Assembly: GCF_014268275.3 (NCBI RefSeq)
Contig: NZ_CP077084.1
Location: 434,001-498,000, forward strand
Source: Pseudomonas tritici
Lineage (GTDB): Bacteria > Pseudomonadota > Gammaproteobacteria > Pseudomonadales > Pseudomonadaceae
Length of the DNA: 64,000 bases
Reading direction: 5' to 3'
This document shows, one piece after another, positions 16,028-24,943 of the stretch. Numbering within the stretch: position 1 is the stretch's first letter; each line of letters opens with the position of its first letter. The position numbers and the translations under genes are program-made. The notes beneath the pieces were generated by a model. That model did not search any database. It was given only the letters and a program-made list of their open reading frames with translations, and had not been told where the DNA came from.

Positions 16028-18715
16028 CTATTTTACTACCCCGTATATTTTTGCTCTACGCAAGAATGCTTCACGAGCTCCTTCCAAAATTTTACACGCA
16101 GCCACTCTGGACTCTTCATCGTCAATCGACCCACGAGCTACAATTACACTTCTCTCGCTAGTGCTTTTTAAAATAATCAACTGTTCTGCATCTCCAAGTA
16201 CAGCTATGTTAGCGTTATGGGTCACGATTATGACTTGACGGCGTTCTTTGGCTCTGCGTAGAACGGGAACGAAAGTATGTACAATAAACTCACTATCCAG
16301 ATTGTCTTCCGGCTGGTCGATAATTAGTGGTTTCTTGCTATCTGATGAAAGAATGAGTGCCAGTAGTACTGATTGTTGTTGTCCTAAGGACAACTGAGAG
16401 AAATCTTTCTGTATGTATCTCAAGACGTTCGGGTCGTCTGCTTTTTTTGTTACTGTTAACTTCGGTAGGTCATCAACTTGACATTTCTCAAGAGAGAATT
16501 TCACAGACGACTCGCTGAGTACCTCGATTAATTCTCTGGCATCTGCCATAGAGAACATTTTAATATCTTCTGATGCCACTACACCGAACAGTGCATCCGA
16601 ATTACTTTTTTCAATAGCGCTGAGTAATCCCGGAACCTTCAGTTGCTCGACTATTGCCTTGGCCTTGTTCTGGCTACTGGTTTTCCATTTCATCGCGCTC
16701 ACGATTATAGATACTGCTTCAGAGGAGTAAGCGCTTTCAGAGTATGCAAGTTTTACCTGAAGATCATCGAGGACTTCTGCCAGTGACTTAGAGGCTTTTA
16801 CTGCATATCTTTGACGATCATTGGCTACTTGTCTTCGGGCGGCCCATCGTGCCTTTAAGGCAGAGGCATATTGAATTTTCAAAAGCTGAAAATGTGGAAT
16901 CCACGTTTTCAAACTTTCCAAGCTAATTTTAAGTTGGCCCTCCTGTTGGGTTAGCTTCGTGATATGCCCCATGTCTAGCTTCACACCTTTGGCTTCTAAG
17001 GCGCTACGCTTTGTTTCAATGTCGGCTCGAATAGGTCGCTCTTTCGCCTCCCATTGTTTAGAGAGTTCCTTGGTGCTAGATTGAAGCTCGATGAAGGCAC
17101 TCTTTAGAGTGCTGTAGAAGTTCTCAGCTTTATTGGTGAATGCTTCTATAGCGCTTTCAATTAACTTCGCTTCCTCCGATCCAACTGAAATACCTTTACC
17201 ACTTATTAATCCATTCATTTCTCCCAGTAGTTCTTTTAATTCTGACGGATTAATAAGGTTGTCAATTTCGCAGATTGATTTGTCTAGGCCTGTTCGGATT
17301 TCTTTCTCGATCGCCATGCCGCGTTGTAACTTTACTAGTTCAGATCCTTGGGCCGCCTCGAATGCTGTTAGTTGCTGCTGTACTACGCTTAGTGTCCGTT
17401 GGACATCCTGTATCTGCGCAACATTTCGCTCAGCCTCTACAACCTTTTCACGGATCGCGGAAAGTGTAGTTATAGCCTCGCATTCGATTTTAATGGCGTC
17501 CCCAACCCCTGTGAATGTATCTAGATATTTTAAAAGGGCTAGGGGGTCTCTTTTGCTTTGCTCACGTACTTTGGAAGCCTCACCCTGTCCAAAACAATCG
17601 ATATCAAAACTTACTGGACCACTTTGAATATCATCAAGGTTTTCAAGTGATCCGTTAATGCACCTTGAAAGAGAATGCCTCTGTCCTGCTTCATCCTGCC
17701 AGAATAAATTCAGCTGTTGTGGCCATACTTCAGAGTCGACAACTTCGGCGCCTGAATCACTACCAGTCAAACACCGGATTGCCTCAAATGTTGTCGATTT
17801 TCCTGATCCCCTTCCTCCAATTATACAATTTAAGTTCTTGCTAAAATGTACCGCCTGCTTAGATAGGTAACCTCCCTCCAAGGATACGCCTAAGATATAA
17901 GGTGTAGTAGTAGGGATTTCATTTTCAAGCCTTACCCGTGAATCGTTTTCGCGTAAAGCTAGTACTAGCCCGGAAAATGTCGGTGTTGCCATTTTGTATC
18001 TAGTCAGTTTTCTATCTTGTGATGCGTTTCTACCAAGTGCGTTTAAGGTATGTGAGTCGGAGTTTAAAAGGCGTGCGAGATATTGTTTTGCGCCAAGTCC
18101 TAGGCGCTCGACTCTAGATTTTCCTATCTGCGCTCTAACGTCGTCTATGTCCTCCGCTGAATAGGAAACTAGTGATTCAGGGCTTTTCAGCTCAATTCCC
18201 AGTAGTCCCTCGTGGCATAAAATATCAAGCTTATGAGGGGATCCTCCTGGATAGTTAGTCTCAAGACCATTTCCACCGTCAACGTGGGCCAGAACGCAAA
18301 AACCACCCAAATCAACGGCGATATCCAAACACGAGTGCATTGCATTTTTACATCTGCTTGTCGAAAGGCCCCGATCAACAATATCTAATCGCCCATGAAA
18401 TCGTTGTAATGATGAAAGATTCGGGAAATAGCACAGTAAATGCCCTTCAGGTGTAGAAAGCTCCACAGCTGGTATTACCAACACCCCGGCCGCTACTCCC
18501 GCCTCTACGGCGCGCTGAACGTTACCAATTTCGTTATGGTCTGCAATGGCGATTATCTGCAAGTCCTCTGAAACCGCCGTAGCCACAATTGCCTCTGCAG
18601 TCATTCCGTCATCTTTGACATCATGAGATGCTATATAGGAGTGGATATGTAAGTCCCCGCGATAAAATCGTGATCCGTTTGGGAGAGCTACACACGCGCT
18701 AAGCTTGTCGTTCAT
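16028..18715 (-). CDS. TrlF-type PHP domain / SMC-like ATPase fusion
   Basis: This 895-residue protein is started at ATG 18715, eight bases after GGAG; the longer frame to 18820 is rejected. The N-terminal PHP phosphoesterase domain has His23-x-His25 (GDLHIHSY), ADHNEIG near 59, LAHVDGG near 144 and SDSH near 220. An ATPase follows with Walker A GGRGSGKST (about 300-308), a long coiled coil with many Lys/Glu/Gln residues (about 400-700), signature LSLGQQQ (775), Walker B PLIIDQPEDN (796) and a VTHN switch. This order is that of TrlF-family proteins, found in defence and mobile regions. It would use ATP hydrolysis to control the PHP nuclease or phosphatase centre. It is convergent with the nuclease gene. 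Confidence 0.85.
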   Translation of the reverse strand: MNDKLSACVALPNGSRFYRGDLHIHSYIASHDVKDDGMTAEAIVATAVSEDLQIIAIADHNEIGNVQRAVEAGVAAGVLVIPAVELSTPEGHLLCYFPNLSSLQRFHGRLDIVDRGLSTSRCKNAMHSCLDIAVDLGGFCVLAHVDGGNGLETNYPGGSPHKLDILCHEGLLGIELKSPESLVSYSAEDIDDVRAQIGKSRVERLGLGAKQYLARLLNSDSHTLNALGRNASQDRKLTRYKMATPTFSGLVLALRENDSRVRLENEIPTTTPYILGVSLEGGYLSKQAVHFSKNLNCIIGGRGSGKSTTFEAIRCLTGSDSGAEVVDSEVWPQQLNLFWQDEAGQRHSLSRCINGSLENLDDIQSGPVSFDIDCFGQGEASKVREQSKRDPLALLKYLDTFTGVGDAIKIECEAITTLSAIREKVVEAERNVAQIQDVQRTLSVVQQQLTAFEAAQGSELVKLQRGMAIEKEIRTGLDKSICEIDNLINPSELKELLGEMNGLISGKGISVGSEEAKLIESAIEAFTNKAENFYSTLKSAFIELQSSTKELSKQWEAKERPIRADIETKRSALEAKGVKLDMGHITKLTQQEGQLKISLESLKTWIPHFQLLKIQYASALKARWAARRQVANDRQRYAVKASKSLAEVLDDLQVKLAYSESAYSSEAVSIIVSAMKWKTSSQNKAKAIVEQLKVPGLLSAIEKSNSDALFGVVASEDIKMFSMADARELIEVLSESSVKFSLEKCQVDDLPKLTVTKKADDPNVLRYIQKDFSQLSLGQQQSVLLALILSSDSKKPLIIDQPEDNLDSEFIVHTFVPVLRRAKERRQVIIVTHNANIAVLGDAEQLIILKSTSERSVIVARGSIDDEESRVAACKILEGAREAFLRRAKIYGVVK

Positions 18716-19077
18716 GCTTAAAACTCCATTTTTCGCTGCCGACTTCGATACTAGTGGCTTGACTAGCGCTAGCCTCCTACCAGCTAGCAGAGGGCGCACG
18801 TATAGATAGCACAACGCCATATTAGAGTGTTATTGAAATATAGCGTGTACTTTCAAGGCGGGGATCAAGGCTTGTCGCCAATGAATGAATCCAGGAAGTC
18901 CGAGGGGCGTCAAGTTCTCAGCTGCTGCCCGCGAGCGCCGAAGTTGTTCGGATTTGTGGGCTGAATCGCTCGCGAATTTCTAGACAAGGGTTGAGGGCTT
19001 TCTTCTGATAAATGGCCGGGTGCGTGCTGCTTGTGCGGTTCAGCATAGCGGAAGCCTTTAAGACTGCCGCTTGTGTA
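18716..19077. other. Gap between cargo and replication module
   Basis: I see no gene in these 360 bases. The left end must hold the promoter of the PHP-ATPase gene (minus strand). Sequence composition changes here from AT-rich cargo to GC-richer island core. Confidence 0.4.
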
Positions 19078-19287
19078 TCACACTCCCTTTTTATTGAGCT
19101 TAAGGTCAATGAAATCAAGCTCTGCCTCTATTGCAGCAATCGTGAGCGTCTCAACCTTTGTGTCTTTGTTTGCTCTTGCGTTGAGCTTATTCACTCCATC
19201 CATCCCGACAATTATCCCGTTCAAATGCAGCCTTCGGGCCTTTAGGTCATCAGGCATCTGTGCTCTGTTCTGTGGTGGTTTGTTCAT
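19078..19287 (-). CDS. Small hypothetical protein of the island core
   Basis: This 69-residue protein (MNKPPQNRAQMPDDLKARRL...) is predicted to be helical, with a second half rich in Ile, Leu and acidic residues (TIAAIEAELDFIDLKLNKKG). The ribosome site is weak. It lies 60 bases after the coiled-coil gene on the same strand and is probably the last gene of the primase operon. Its codon use resembles that gene. No family is recognised. Confidence 0.5.
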   Translation of the reverse strand: MNKPPQNRAQMPDDLKARRLHLNGIIVGMDGVNKLNARANKDTKVETLTIAAIEAELDFIDLKLNKKGV

Positions 19288-19349
19288 GGTTAGACCGATG
19301 GTAGGCCCGAAGCAACCCGCCTTCGCCGATTGCTTCGGGGAGGTTGAGG

Positions 19350-20192
19350 TTAGGCCGCCAACAGGTCAAGCAGGCTGTGTTGGTGTGATCGTTCTGCAAG
19401 CTCTCGGAAGGTCCAGCTTCCGAAGTTTTCACCTTGCTCAGGGATTTCCAGCTTCAGCAGCGCAACCGGATCTTGACTAATCAGTCTTCGCGCAGCCCAC
19501 AGCTTGCCGCCGGTCTCCAACAGTGCTTTCGCAGCCTCGTTCCACTGTTCTTCCAGCACAGTGTTCGCCAGGTGAGCCGCTTTGTTCTCGATCTTGGCGC
19601 GTTCTTTTTGTGCCTCCGTGATGTGCAGATCAATCGTCACCAGCTCTTGCTCCAGTGCGTTGATGATCAGTTGTTGGCGACGGTGATGCTCAGCCGCAGC
19701 CGTTAGGTTTTTTGCTGCCTTTTGAGCTTCCACGTTAGCGGCTTTCTCGCCCTCTACATCGCCCCAGGCGACAGCCTGCGCATAAGCGGTGGCTGCGTCC
19801 GTTTCAGCTTGTCGAGCCTTTGCCATGTCTTCCTGATCGCTCTGGCGGACTTGCTGCAACCTGGTCACAATGCTGCTGCGCTTTTCGTTGAGCTCCATCT
19901 CGTCGGCTTTCCAGTTCGCAATGCTGCTGAGGTAACCCGCAGCTAAGCTCTCACGGTTCGCCAAAGCCTCAAGGCGATCGATTTTTTGATTCAGGCGATA
20001 GATCTCGTGATCTCGTGAGTCGATGCGTCTTTTGTGATCGTTGATTTGATCTTGCACTGCCCGTTGACGACCTTGCTGGACAACCTCCGGGCTTTCCAGC
20101 GCTTCTTCGAAGGGCGCCAGGTCGCGCTGAATGCTCTCTACTTCGAGGGTCAGTGTGTCGCGGCGGTCTTTCAGTTCTTGGATAGTGTTCAT
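19350..20192 (-). CDS. Coiled-coil protein downstream of primase
   Basis: This 280-residue protein is nearly all coiled coil: residues 1-80 (ELKDRRDTLTLEVESIQRDL, then DQINDHKRRIDSRDHEIYRL) and 100-225, with many Glu, Gln, Arg and Ala. The C-terminal 50 residues (DPVALLKLEIPEQGENFGSW) look globular. There is no signal peptide or Walker motif. It follows the primase-helicase gene by 98 bases. Similar coiled-coil genes follow DUF927-type primases in other islands, but I cannot name the family. It may help replication or DNA partition of the element. Confidence 0.65.
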   Translation of the reverse strand: MNTIQELKDRRDTLTLEVESIQRDLAPFEEALESPEVVQQGRQRAVQDQINDHKRRIDSRDHEIYRLNQKIDRLEALANRESLAAGYLSSIANWKADEMELNEKRSSIVTRLQQVRQSDQEDMAKARQAETDAATAYAQAVAWGDVEGEKAANVEAQKAAKNLTAAAEHHRRQQLIINALEQELVTIDLHITEAQKERAKIENKAAHLANTVLEEQWNEAAKALLETGGKLWAARRLISQDPVALLKLEIPEQGENFGSWTFRELAERSHQHSLLDLLAA

Positions 20193-20290
20193 CTGTATTG
20201 TCTCTGGGTACTGCGGTTGATAGGGGTGGTTGTCGAACGGCTGGCGAGGCCGGTAATCAGCCGGCGCTACCTCGATCAGCAGGCATGCCG

Positions 20291-23179
20291 TCAGGCAGCC
20301 CTGGCCTCGCTCTCTTCCGAGCCCGGAATCGTCTTCACGATGTAGCAGCGTTGCTGACCCAGACCGGGTAACCGAACCAGGCTCGACGCCTTTCCGTCGC
20401 TGGACGGTTCCAGCACGCCTCGTTGCAGCAGCTCCTTGTTCACTGCACTGATGTTCATGCCCTTGAAGATTTCGGCCCTCCAGGCTTCTGGCAGTACGTA
20501 GTAGGTGTTGGTGGTGTGCAGTGCATCGCCCATGCCGTGTTCCATCGTCTTGCGAAAGCCGAGTCGATCAATCGTGCGTGGGCCGTGCTCATCGATCTTG
20601 GCGGCGGCAGATTCCCAGCGGGTAAAGCGGCTTTCTCCGAACCGTTCGATGACCTGGTGTAACCGCGCCAAGATCGCATCACCCTCGAAGTTACCGGCGC
20701 CACCACGCTCAGCCAGCCACGCATGCAGGCAAACCCGTGCAGCAGTCGTGGCCGTACCATCCGGCCAACCGGTGACGCCGAAGGCAGTGGCCAACTCTCC
20801 GGCCGCTGCTGCGAGGCCAAAGCGAAGGGCGGCACGCTGGGCCTGACCACTGGCCGATGCGGGTAGGTTTTGGGTGATGAACTGCTCCACCGTGCGGCGA
20901 ATGATCACCGTCCACCTGAGCATTTCCCCGGGCGCGCACAGAGCGCGTAGGAAGGCGGTGAGGGGCGTGCCGTAGTATTTGGCTACACGGGCCTTGAGCG
21001 CATCGGAAAGGGCAGCGGCGTCTTCAAAACCGTTCAGCACGTCGAACATGCCGAGGCCTTTGCTCGCGTCCGCAGGCACGGCAAGCATGCGCACTTCCAT
21101 ACCTGCTTTCAGCTCCTTGTTGGCATCCGCCATGTGCTGCGCCAACGTCTTCTCGCCGGTCGAGAGAAACAGTAAGCGCCACTCCTGTACCTGTCGGCCC
21201 GCTTGTCCTCGATCATTCGCCCGGGCCTTGCCGGTGCCGTTGCCGAGCATGTACACCGTCTCGCCGATAATGCGTGGGTCACACATGCCGATTTCGTCCA
21301 GCACCAGGAGACCGTCTGAATGGGCGGCTGCGATGGACTCCAGGGCGTTATCTGTCGAGCGCCATGAACGCACCAGGCGCGGCCCGCCATAAACCGAGGC
21401 GGCGACTTGTAGGTGAGTGGTCTTGCCCCCGGAGCTGTCGCCGTAGAGGTGGAAGCCGCCCGACTCATGCCCCAGCAGGTTCAACAGAGGGCCAGCAAAG
21501 GCCACAGAGACGACAAACGCCAAGCGATGGTTGCCAACGCACAGTGCGCCGATTTGCTGCTGCCACTGCTCCAGAGAGCCCGCCTCGCTGATCGGTGGCA
21601 GCTGGGCACCTGCCTCATAAAAATGCAGGTGTTCGGCATGCGAGCCAATCTGTTGTTCGGGCAATAGAAACGCCTTGTCGTGCCAACCCAAGCGCGTTAC
21701 CAAGCGTGCGCGCTGGGCGCTATCGAAGCTGCCGAGATAACTCTGCAGATCATTGCGTGCGTTACGCCCAGATCGACTTCCTGCAAGGCGCAAACCCATA
21801 TCTACCAGTGGCCCGAGTACGTCCTTGCCGAAGTCGCCGGTCATGGTCCGGGCTGGAATGTTCCAACGTTTTTTAGCGCCGTCCGGGTCATCGAACTCAA
21901 CCAACAAGCCCCAGTTGTGGCCCTTGTCGTCGCGAGTGCGGGCGATGATTTCCAGAGGCGAACACACGGGGCGTGCCTCACCATCGTCGCCGGAATAAAA
22001 AACACCTTCAGCGGTCAGACGAAAGCCGCCCGGCAACAGATCATTTTTCGATTTCGCGGGGCGTTTGGCGGGCGCCTTGGCCTTCGGTTGTTGAGGTTCG
22101 GTTGGCTCAGCGGCACCGCCGAAAAACTCACCGCTGCGCACCATCTCGGCTACGTGACCAGCGGTCCAGCCTTTGGCTAATGCGTCTGCTGCATCGTCTC
22201 CGTCAGCCCATTTTCCACCTTTGACGAGTGTTGGCTTGCCGCCTTTGCTGCTGGGCTTGAGATTGAACACGTCGAGCGCAATTCGTTGCACTGAAGCGGC
22301 GCCCAGCTCAATCAACTTGAGTTCGATGGCGTCCATGCAGGTCTTGCCGCTGGCATCGTTATCCGGCCAGAGCACCACAGCTCGTCCTTTGAGTGGCGAC
22401 AGGTCGGCCTTGTGCCAAGAGTTGGAGCCGTTCGGCCAACAGGTGGCGATGTGGTCGGGCATCAGTTCAGCTGCGGCGTCAGCGGCCTTTTCGCCTTCAC
22501 ACAAAACCACAGGCGCGTCGGCGCGCTGTGTCAGCTCATCCAACCGCAGCAGTGGCCGAGGTTCCGCCAACCCTTGCCAGCGCCATTGTGTGGTTTGCCC
22601 ATCGGCGCGTTTGCACCAGGTCAACGGCGCAAAGACCTTTCGTGGTTTGCCGTCTTCATCTGGGTCCAGGTCGAAGCGATACAGCGCCATGACCGGCTGG
22701 CCCTTTGCATCGCGATAGATCCACACCTTGGAAGGGGCGCCGTGTTGTCGGTGTTTGGCCGGGCACTTGTTCATGGCCTCGACCGGGATCGGCTGAAGCG
22801 CGATCCATTCCGGCGCTGCGGGCTTGGTCGGTGTGCTTTTGGTGGTTGCAGATCCTGCGGAAACGCTGAGCAGATCTGCCAGCTTTTTGCAGGCCTCAAC
22901 GTCCGTGCCGCCGTCGATGTAACGCACCAGGTCGATCAGATCGCCGCCTTTATCGCCGGTGGCAAAATCCGCCCAAGTGCCTTTGCTCAAATTGACCTTG
23001 AGTGAGCCAGCGCGTTTGTCTGTGCGCGTGGGGTTCGGTGCGGTGTATTCCTTGCCGCCGTCGACACGTTTGCCGTTTGGCAGCCAGTGAGCAAGTACAC
23101 GGTCGATGTTCGTAAGAGCGGCGCTTTTTACGTTGGCAAAGCTGGGGCGTTTTGAGGTGTTGCCGGTGCGCTGAGTCAT
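20291..23179 (-). CDS. Toprim / DUF927 primase-helicase (P4 alpha-like)
   Basis: This 962-residue protein is the replication protein of the island. The N-terminal 100 residues (RVLAHWLPNGKRVDG, NLSKGTWADFATGDKGGD) resemble a primase zinc-finger-type region. A toprim domain follows (VVLCEGEKAADAAAELMP, AVVLWPDNDASGK). The DUF927 helicase part contains Walker A YGDSSGGKTT, Walker B GLLVLDEIGM and GTGKARAND. This domain order is seen in satellites and integrative elements that replicate from their own origin. ATG 23179 overlaps the upstream stop by four bases. No frameshift is seen, so the element may still replicate. Confidence 0.88.
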   Translation of the reverse strand: MTQRTGNTSKRPSFANVKSAALTNIDRVLAHWLPNGKRVDGGKEYTAPNPTRTDKRAGSLKVNLSKGTWADFATGDKGGDLIDLVRYIDGGTDVEACKKLADLLSVSAGSATTKSTPTKPAAPEWIALQPIPVEAMNKCPAKHRQHGAPSKVWIYRDAKGQPVMALYRFDLDPDEDGKPRKVFAPLTWCKRADGQTTQWRWQGLAEPRPLLRLDELTQRADAPVVLCEGEKAADAAAELMPDHIATCWPNGSNSWHKADLSPLKGRAVVLWPDNDASGKTCMDAIELKLIELGAASVQRIALDVFNLKPSSKGGKPTLVKGGKWADGDDAADALAKGWTAGHVAEMVRSGEFFGGAAEPTEPQQPKAKAPAKRPAKSKNDLLPGGFRLTAEGVFYSGDDGEARPVCSPLEIIARTRDDKGHNWGLLVEFDDPDGAKKRWNIPARTMTGDFGKDVLGPLVDMGLRLAGSRSGRNARNDLQSYLGSFDSAQRARLVTRLGWHDKAFLLPEQQIGSHAEHLHFYEAGAQLPPISEAGSLEQWQQQIGALCVGNHRLAFVVSVAFAGPLLNLLGHESGGFHLYGDSSGGKTTHLQVAASVYGGPRLVRSWRSTDNALESIAAAHSDGLLVLDEIGMCDPRIIGETVYMLGNGTGKARANDRGQAGRQVQEWRLLFLSTGEKTLAQHMADANKELKAGMEVRMLAVPADASKGLGMFDVLNGFEDAAALSDALKARVAKYYGTPLTAFLRALCAPGEMLRWTVIIRRTVEQFITQNLPASASGQAQRAALRFGLAAAAGELATAFGVTGWPDGTATTAARVCLHAWLAERGGAGNFEGDAILARLHQVIERFGESRFTRWESAAAKIDEHGPRTIDRLGFRKTMEHGMGDALHTTNTYYVLPEAWRAEIFKGMNISAVNKELLQRGVLEPSSDGKASSLVRLPGLGQQRCYIVKTIPGSEESEARAA

Positions 23180-23448
23180 GGCGCTGTACTCGCTGCATAC
23201 AGCGCATCGTTCACGTCATCGATCAGCGCTTTAGCCATCTCGCCTAGGTAGAACGCCGGCCAACTGAAACGCTCGCCTTCGTCACTCATGGCGGCATCGA
23301 GAGTCAGTTGATTGGCGTAGTGCTGAAACAGTGAAATTGCTTCAAGCGCATCCTCAAGCGGCACGCCTGCATTCACCCGAAATAATTTCTGGTGGGTGTC
23401 GTTAGCACATGAGAATTCGGCACGCCCGAGAGTAGTGGCAGTGTTCAC
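23176..23448 (-). CDS. DUF3077-like small protein
   Basis: This 90-residue protein contains LFRVNAGVPLEDALEAISLF, which matches the VxxGxxxxDALexxS pattern of DUF3077, a small family common in Pseudomonas. The rest is helical, with an acidic patch (DEGERFSWPAFYLGEMAKAL). Its ATG overlaps the stop of the previous gene and its stop overlaps the primase start, so translation is coupled through at least four genes. Function is unknown; a regulator or accessory factor of the primase is possible. Confidence 0.7.
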   Translation of the reverse strand: MNTATTLGRAEFSCANDTHQKLFRVNAGVPLEDALEAISLFQHYANQLTLDAAMSDEGERFSWPAFYLGEMAKALIDDVNDALYAASTAP

Positions 23449-23729
23449 AAGGCACCGCCTTTCTGGCCCATTGGCACAGAGGAGGCATCACCGTACAAGG
23501 CGAGTGTTTTGATCAAGCCCAAGGTGCCGCGCACGTCCCAAATGACGGATGACAGCACGCGGTTGGAGAGTACGGGTTTATCGCCGTCTAAATGATCTTC
23601 CAGCAGCATCAGAACTGAATCGGCACGGTCGAGGGCGCAGGTGATGGCATCAATGGGAATACCGGCTTCGGCGTCCTGGCTGACGCGGAGCAGATCCTCG
23701 GGAAGTGAAAAGCCTGGGAGCATGCTCAT
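23445..23729 (-). CDS. Small hypothetical protein in primase operon
   Basis: This 94-residue protein is started at ATG 23729 (MSMLPGFSLPEDLLRVSQ), preceded by an AGGGGG stretch. The frame stays open upstream to 24212, but that part overlaps the immunity-type leader and reads as low-complexity Arg/Ser sequence, so it is not taken as coding. The protein is helical and acidic, with LDRADSVLMLLEDHLDGDK in the middle. It is translationally coupled on both sides by four-base overlaps. No family is recognised. Confidence 0.65.
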   Translation of the reverse strand: MSMLPGFSLPEDLLRVSQDAEAGIPIDAITCALDRADSVLMLLEDHLDGDKPVLSNRVLSSVIWDVRGTLGLIKTLALYGDASSVPMGQKGGAL

Positions 23730-23884
23730 TGGGCACCCCCTGCGGCTTCCAGGGCGCGAGCCTTTGACATGTGGGCGTTGTAACGGGAAAGACGTGTAGC
23801 GAGGCTGGAGTTGGCGTGTAAAGCGGCGAGGGCCATAGCTCGATGAGCGGCGGCGCGAATTTTGGACGGATTGAGGGCGTGCAT
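23726..23884 (-). CDS. 52-residue leader protein with well-placed ribosome site
   Basis: ATG 23884 opens a 52-codon frame (MHALNPSKIRAAAHRAMALA...EAAGGAQ) that ends in a TGA overlapping the next ATG. AGGAG lies eight bases upstream, the best ribosome site in this operon. The protein is basic, Ala-rich and helical. The ribosome site lies inside a segment (ACAATAGGAG) complementary to the proposed regulatory RNA just upstream, so its translation could be switched off by base pairing. It would take the position of the small genes after the P4 immunity region. Function unknown. Confidence 0.65.
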   Translation of the reverse strand: MHALNPSKIRAAAHRAMALAALHANSSLATRLSRYNAHMSKARALEAAGGAQ

Positions 23885-23894
23885 GGGGCGAAAC

Positions 23895-24106
23895 TCCTAT
23901 TGTTGAGGAGCTGCCACACTTCGTCGCCAAACGAATTAGGGTGGCAGCTGTGCGCAGGTTGGCGAACCGGGACAATAGGAACCCGGCAGACCCGAAGGTC
24001 TCCCACGCACAGCCGCCATAACACGTGAATGCGGGCACAAAAAAAGCGCCTGCAATCGTAATGGGGGCGCCTGTGCGCCTATTGTAGATCGGGTCGCCAA
24101 ACCCGG
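23895..24106 (-). ncRNA. Putative P4-type immunity leader with CI-like regulatory RNA
   Basis: Three related segments lie in this leader. Given on the plus strand, segment 1 has TCCTATTGTT (23895) and GTCGCCAA (23923); segment 3 has CCTATTGT (24078) and GTCGCCAA (24093); segment 2 between them is their complement, TTGGCGAACCGGGACAATAG (23959-23978). A central segment able to pair with one before and one after it is the arrangement seqA-seqB(CI)-seqC of phage P4. The RNA itself would be roughly 23936-24037 on the minus strand. A hairpin around AGCTGCCAC/GTGGCAGCT follows segment 2. Exact ends cannot be set from sequence. Confidence 0.55.
24038..24071 (-). terminator. Terminator inside the immunity-type leader
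   Basis: On the minus strand GGCGCC, a loop, then GGCGC is followed by seven T residues (plus-strand A-run at 24038-24045). It lies between segments 3 and 2 of the leader, just before the proposed CI-like RNA. Early termination in the leader is how P4 immunity silences its replication operon, so this hairpin may be the controlled stop. Confidence 0.6.
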
Positions 24107-24259
24107 TCGCTGAATTTGCAGCAACAGCCAGAGAGTAACGCCCGTTTTTTGAAAGTGCAACTGTGCAGATCACTTGCGGATTTTTTCGATGCGGCATAAA
24201 TTGATCAAGCATGTAGATTTACCTCAACGCCTCCGGTTGCCGCCGGGGGCGTTTTCGTT

Positions 24260-24565
24260 TCAGGCATGGATGTCCCAGCGAAGGGAGACAAAGGGCAACA
24301 GGTCACCTTCGAGGCAGGCGCGCGCATCCTCGTAGGCGTCGATTTGTTGGCCTTCGTCGACGATGATTGCTTGAGGGGCTTGGCAGGGAACTGACAATGC
24401 GCACCAGATGCCATCTCTCCATCGCATCACCATGACGTCCCGGTTAAGGCGTTTTTGCTCCGTGCGGTAACGTTCAAAACGCTGCATACCGCGTGATGAG
24501 AAACCCACTTTTCTGAGTACAGAAAAGGGCTGCAAGATGGCCCTGTTAGCAACATGATTTTTCAT
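24260..24565 (-). CDS. Hypothetical protein coupled to AlpA
   Basis: This 101-residue protein is started at ATG 24565, overlapping the alpA stop by four bases; the longer frame to 24607 would lie inside alpA. It is basic in the first half (RFERYRTEQKRLNRDVMVMR) and contains WRDGIWCALSVP and a YEDARACLEGDLLPF segment. Small proteins like this are commonly next to alpA in integrative elements. A GC-rich inverted repeat just past its stop (24212-24250) may end the alpA transcript before the leader. Function unknown. Confidence 0.65.
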   Translation of the reverse strand: MKNHVANRAILQPFSVLRKVGFSSRGMQRFERYRTEQKRLNRDVMVMRWRDGIWCALSVPCQAPQAIIVDEGQQIDAYEDARACLEGDLLPFVSLRWDIHA

Positions 24566-24843
24566 GCGGCCACCTGGTCGCGAGCCTCTATGCGGCTTCG
24601 TGCCCATGTTTGGATTTCAGATAGAACCCAAGCTACGGGCGCACCGCGGGCGTTGCTGTTGCTCAATTTGACGGGCAGGGGAAACCCGCTATCTGTGCGC
24701 TGCATGAGTTTGTAGATGGTGGAACGCTTCATGCCCACGATCCGCTCGACCTCAGGCATACGGATCAATGTCGACGATGCGTCAAAGATGGGGTCTGGAG
24801 TGGTTGGGTTAAAGCGGGGAAGTTTGGTGATAGACGCTTTCAT
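24562..24843 (-). CDS. AlpA family transcriptional regulator
   Basis: This 93-residue protein has the AlpA/Cox-type winged helix-turn-helix: LIRMPEVERIVGMKRSTIYKLM followed by FPLPVKLS and VAWVLSEIQTWARSRI. AlpA-type proteins act as excisionase or as activator of the integrase gene in P4-like elements. The gene sits between the unknown protein at 24944 and the replication leader, as expected for a switch gene. It is translationally coupled to the next small gene. Confidence 0.88.
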   Translation of the reverse strand: MKASITKLPRFNPTTPDPIFDASSTLIRMPEVERIVGMKRSTIYKLMQRTDSGFPLPVKLSNSNARGAPVAWVLSEIQTWARSRIEARDQVAA

Positions 24844-24943
24844 AGGTCTTGCTCTCGACTGGTTAGGACTGAGAGCAATGATCTAGGTGCAGGTCGGAGG
24901 TGAGCAGTTCACTTCCAATTGAAATCCGATTGAAAATTCTGGC

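Noticed and set aside
23730..24212. Upstream extension of the 94-residue gene to a 255-residue protein
   Set aside because: It overlaps the complementary RNA segments, the leader terminator and the 52-codon gene with a strong ribosome site, and the extra sequence is low-complexity Arg/Ser-rich.
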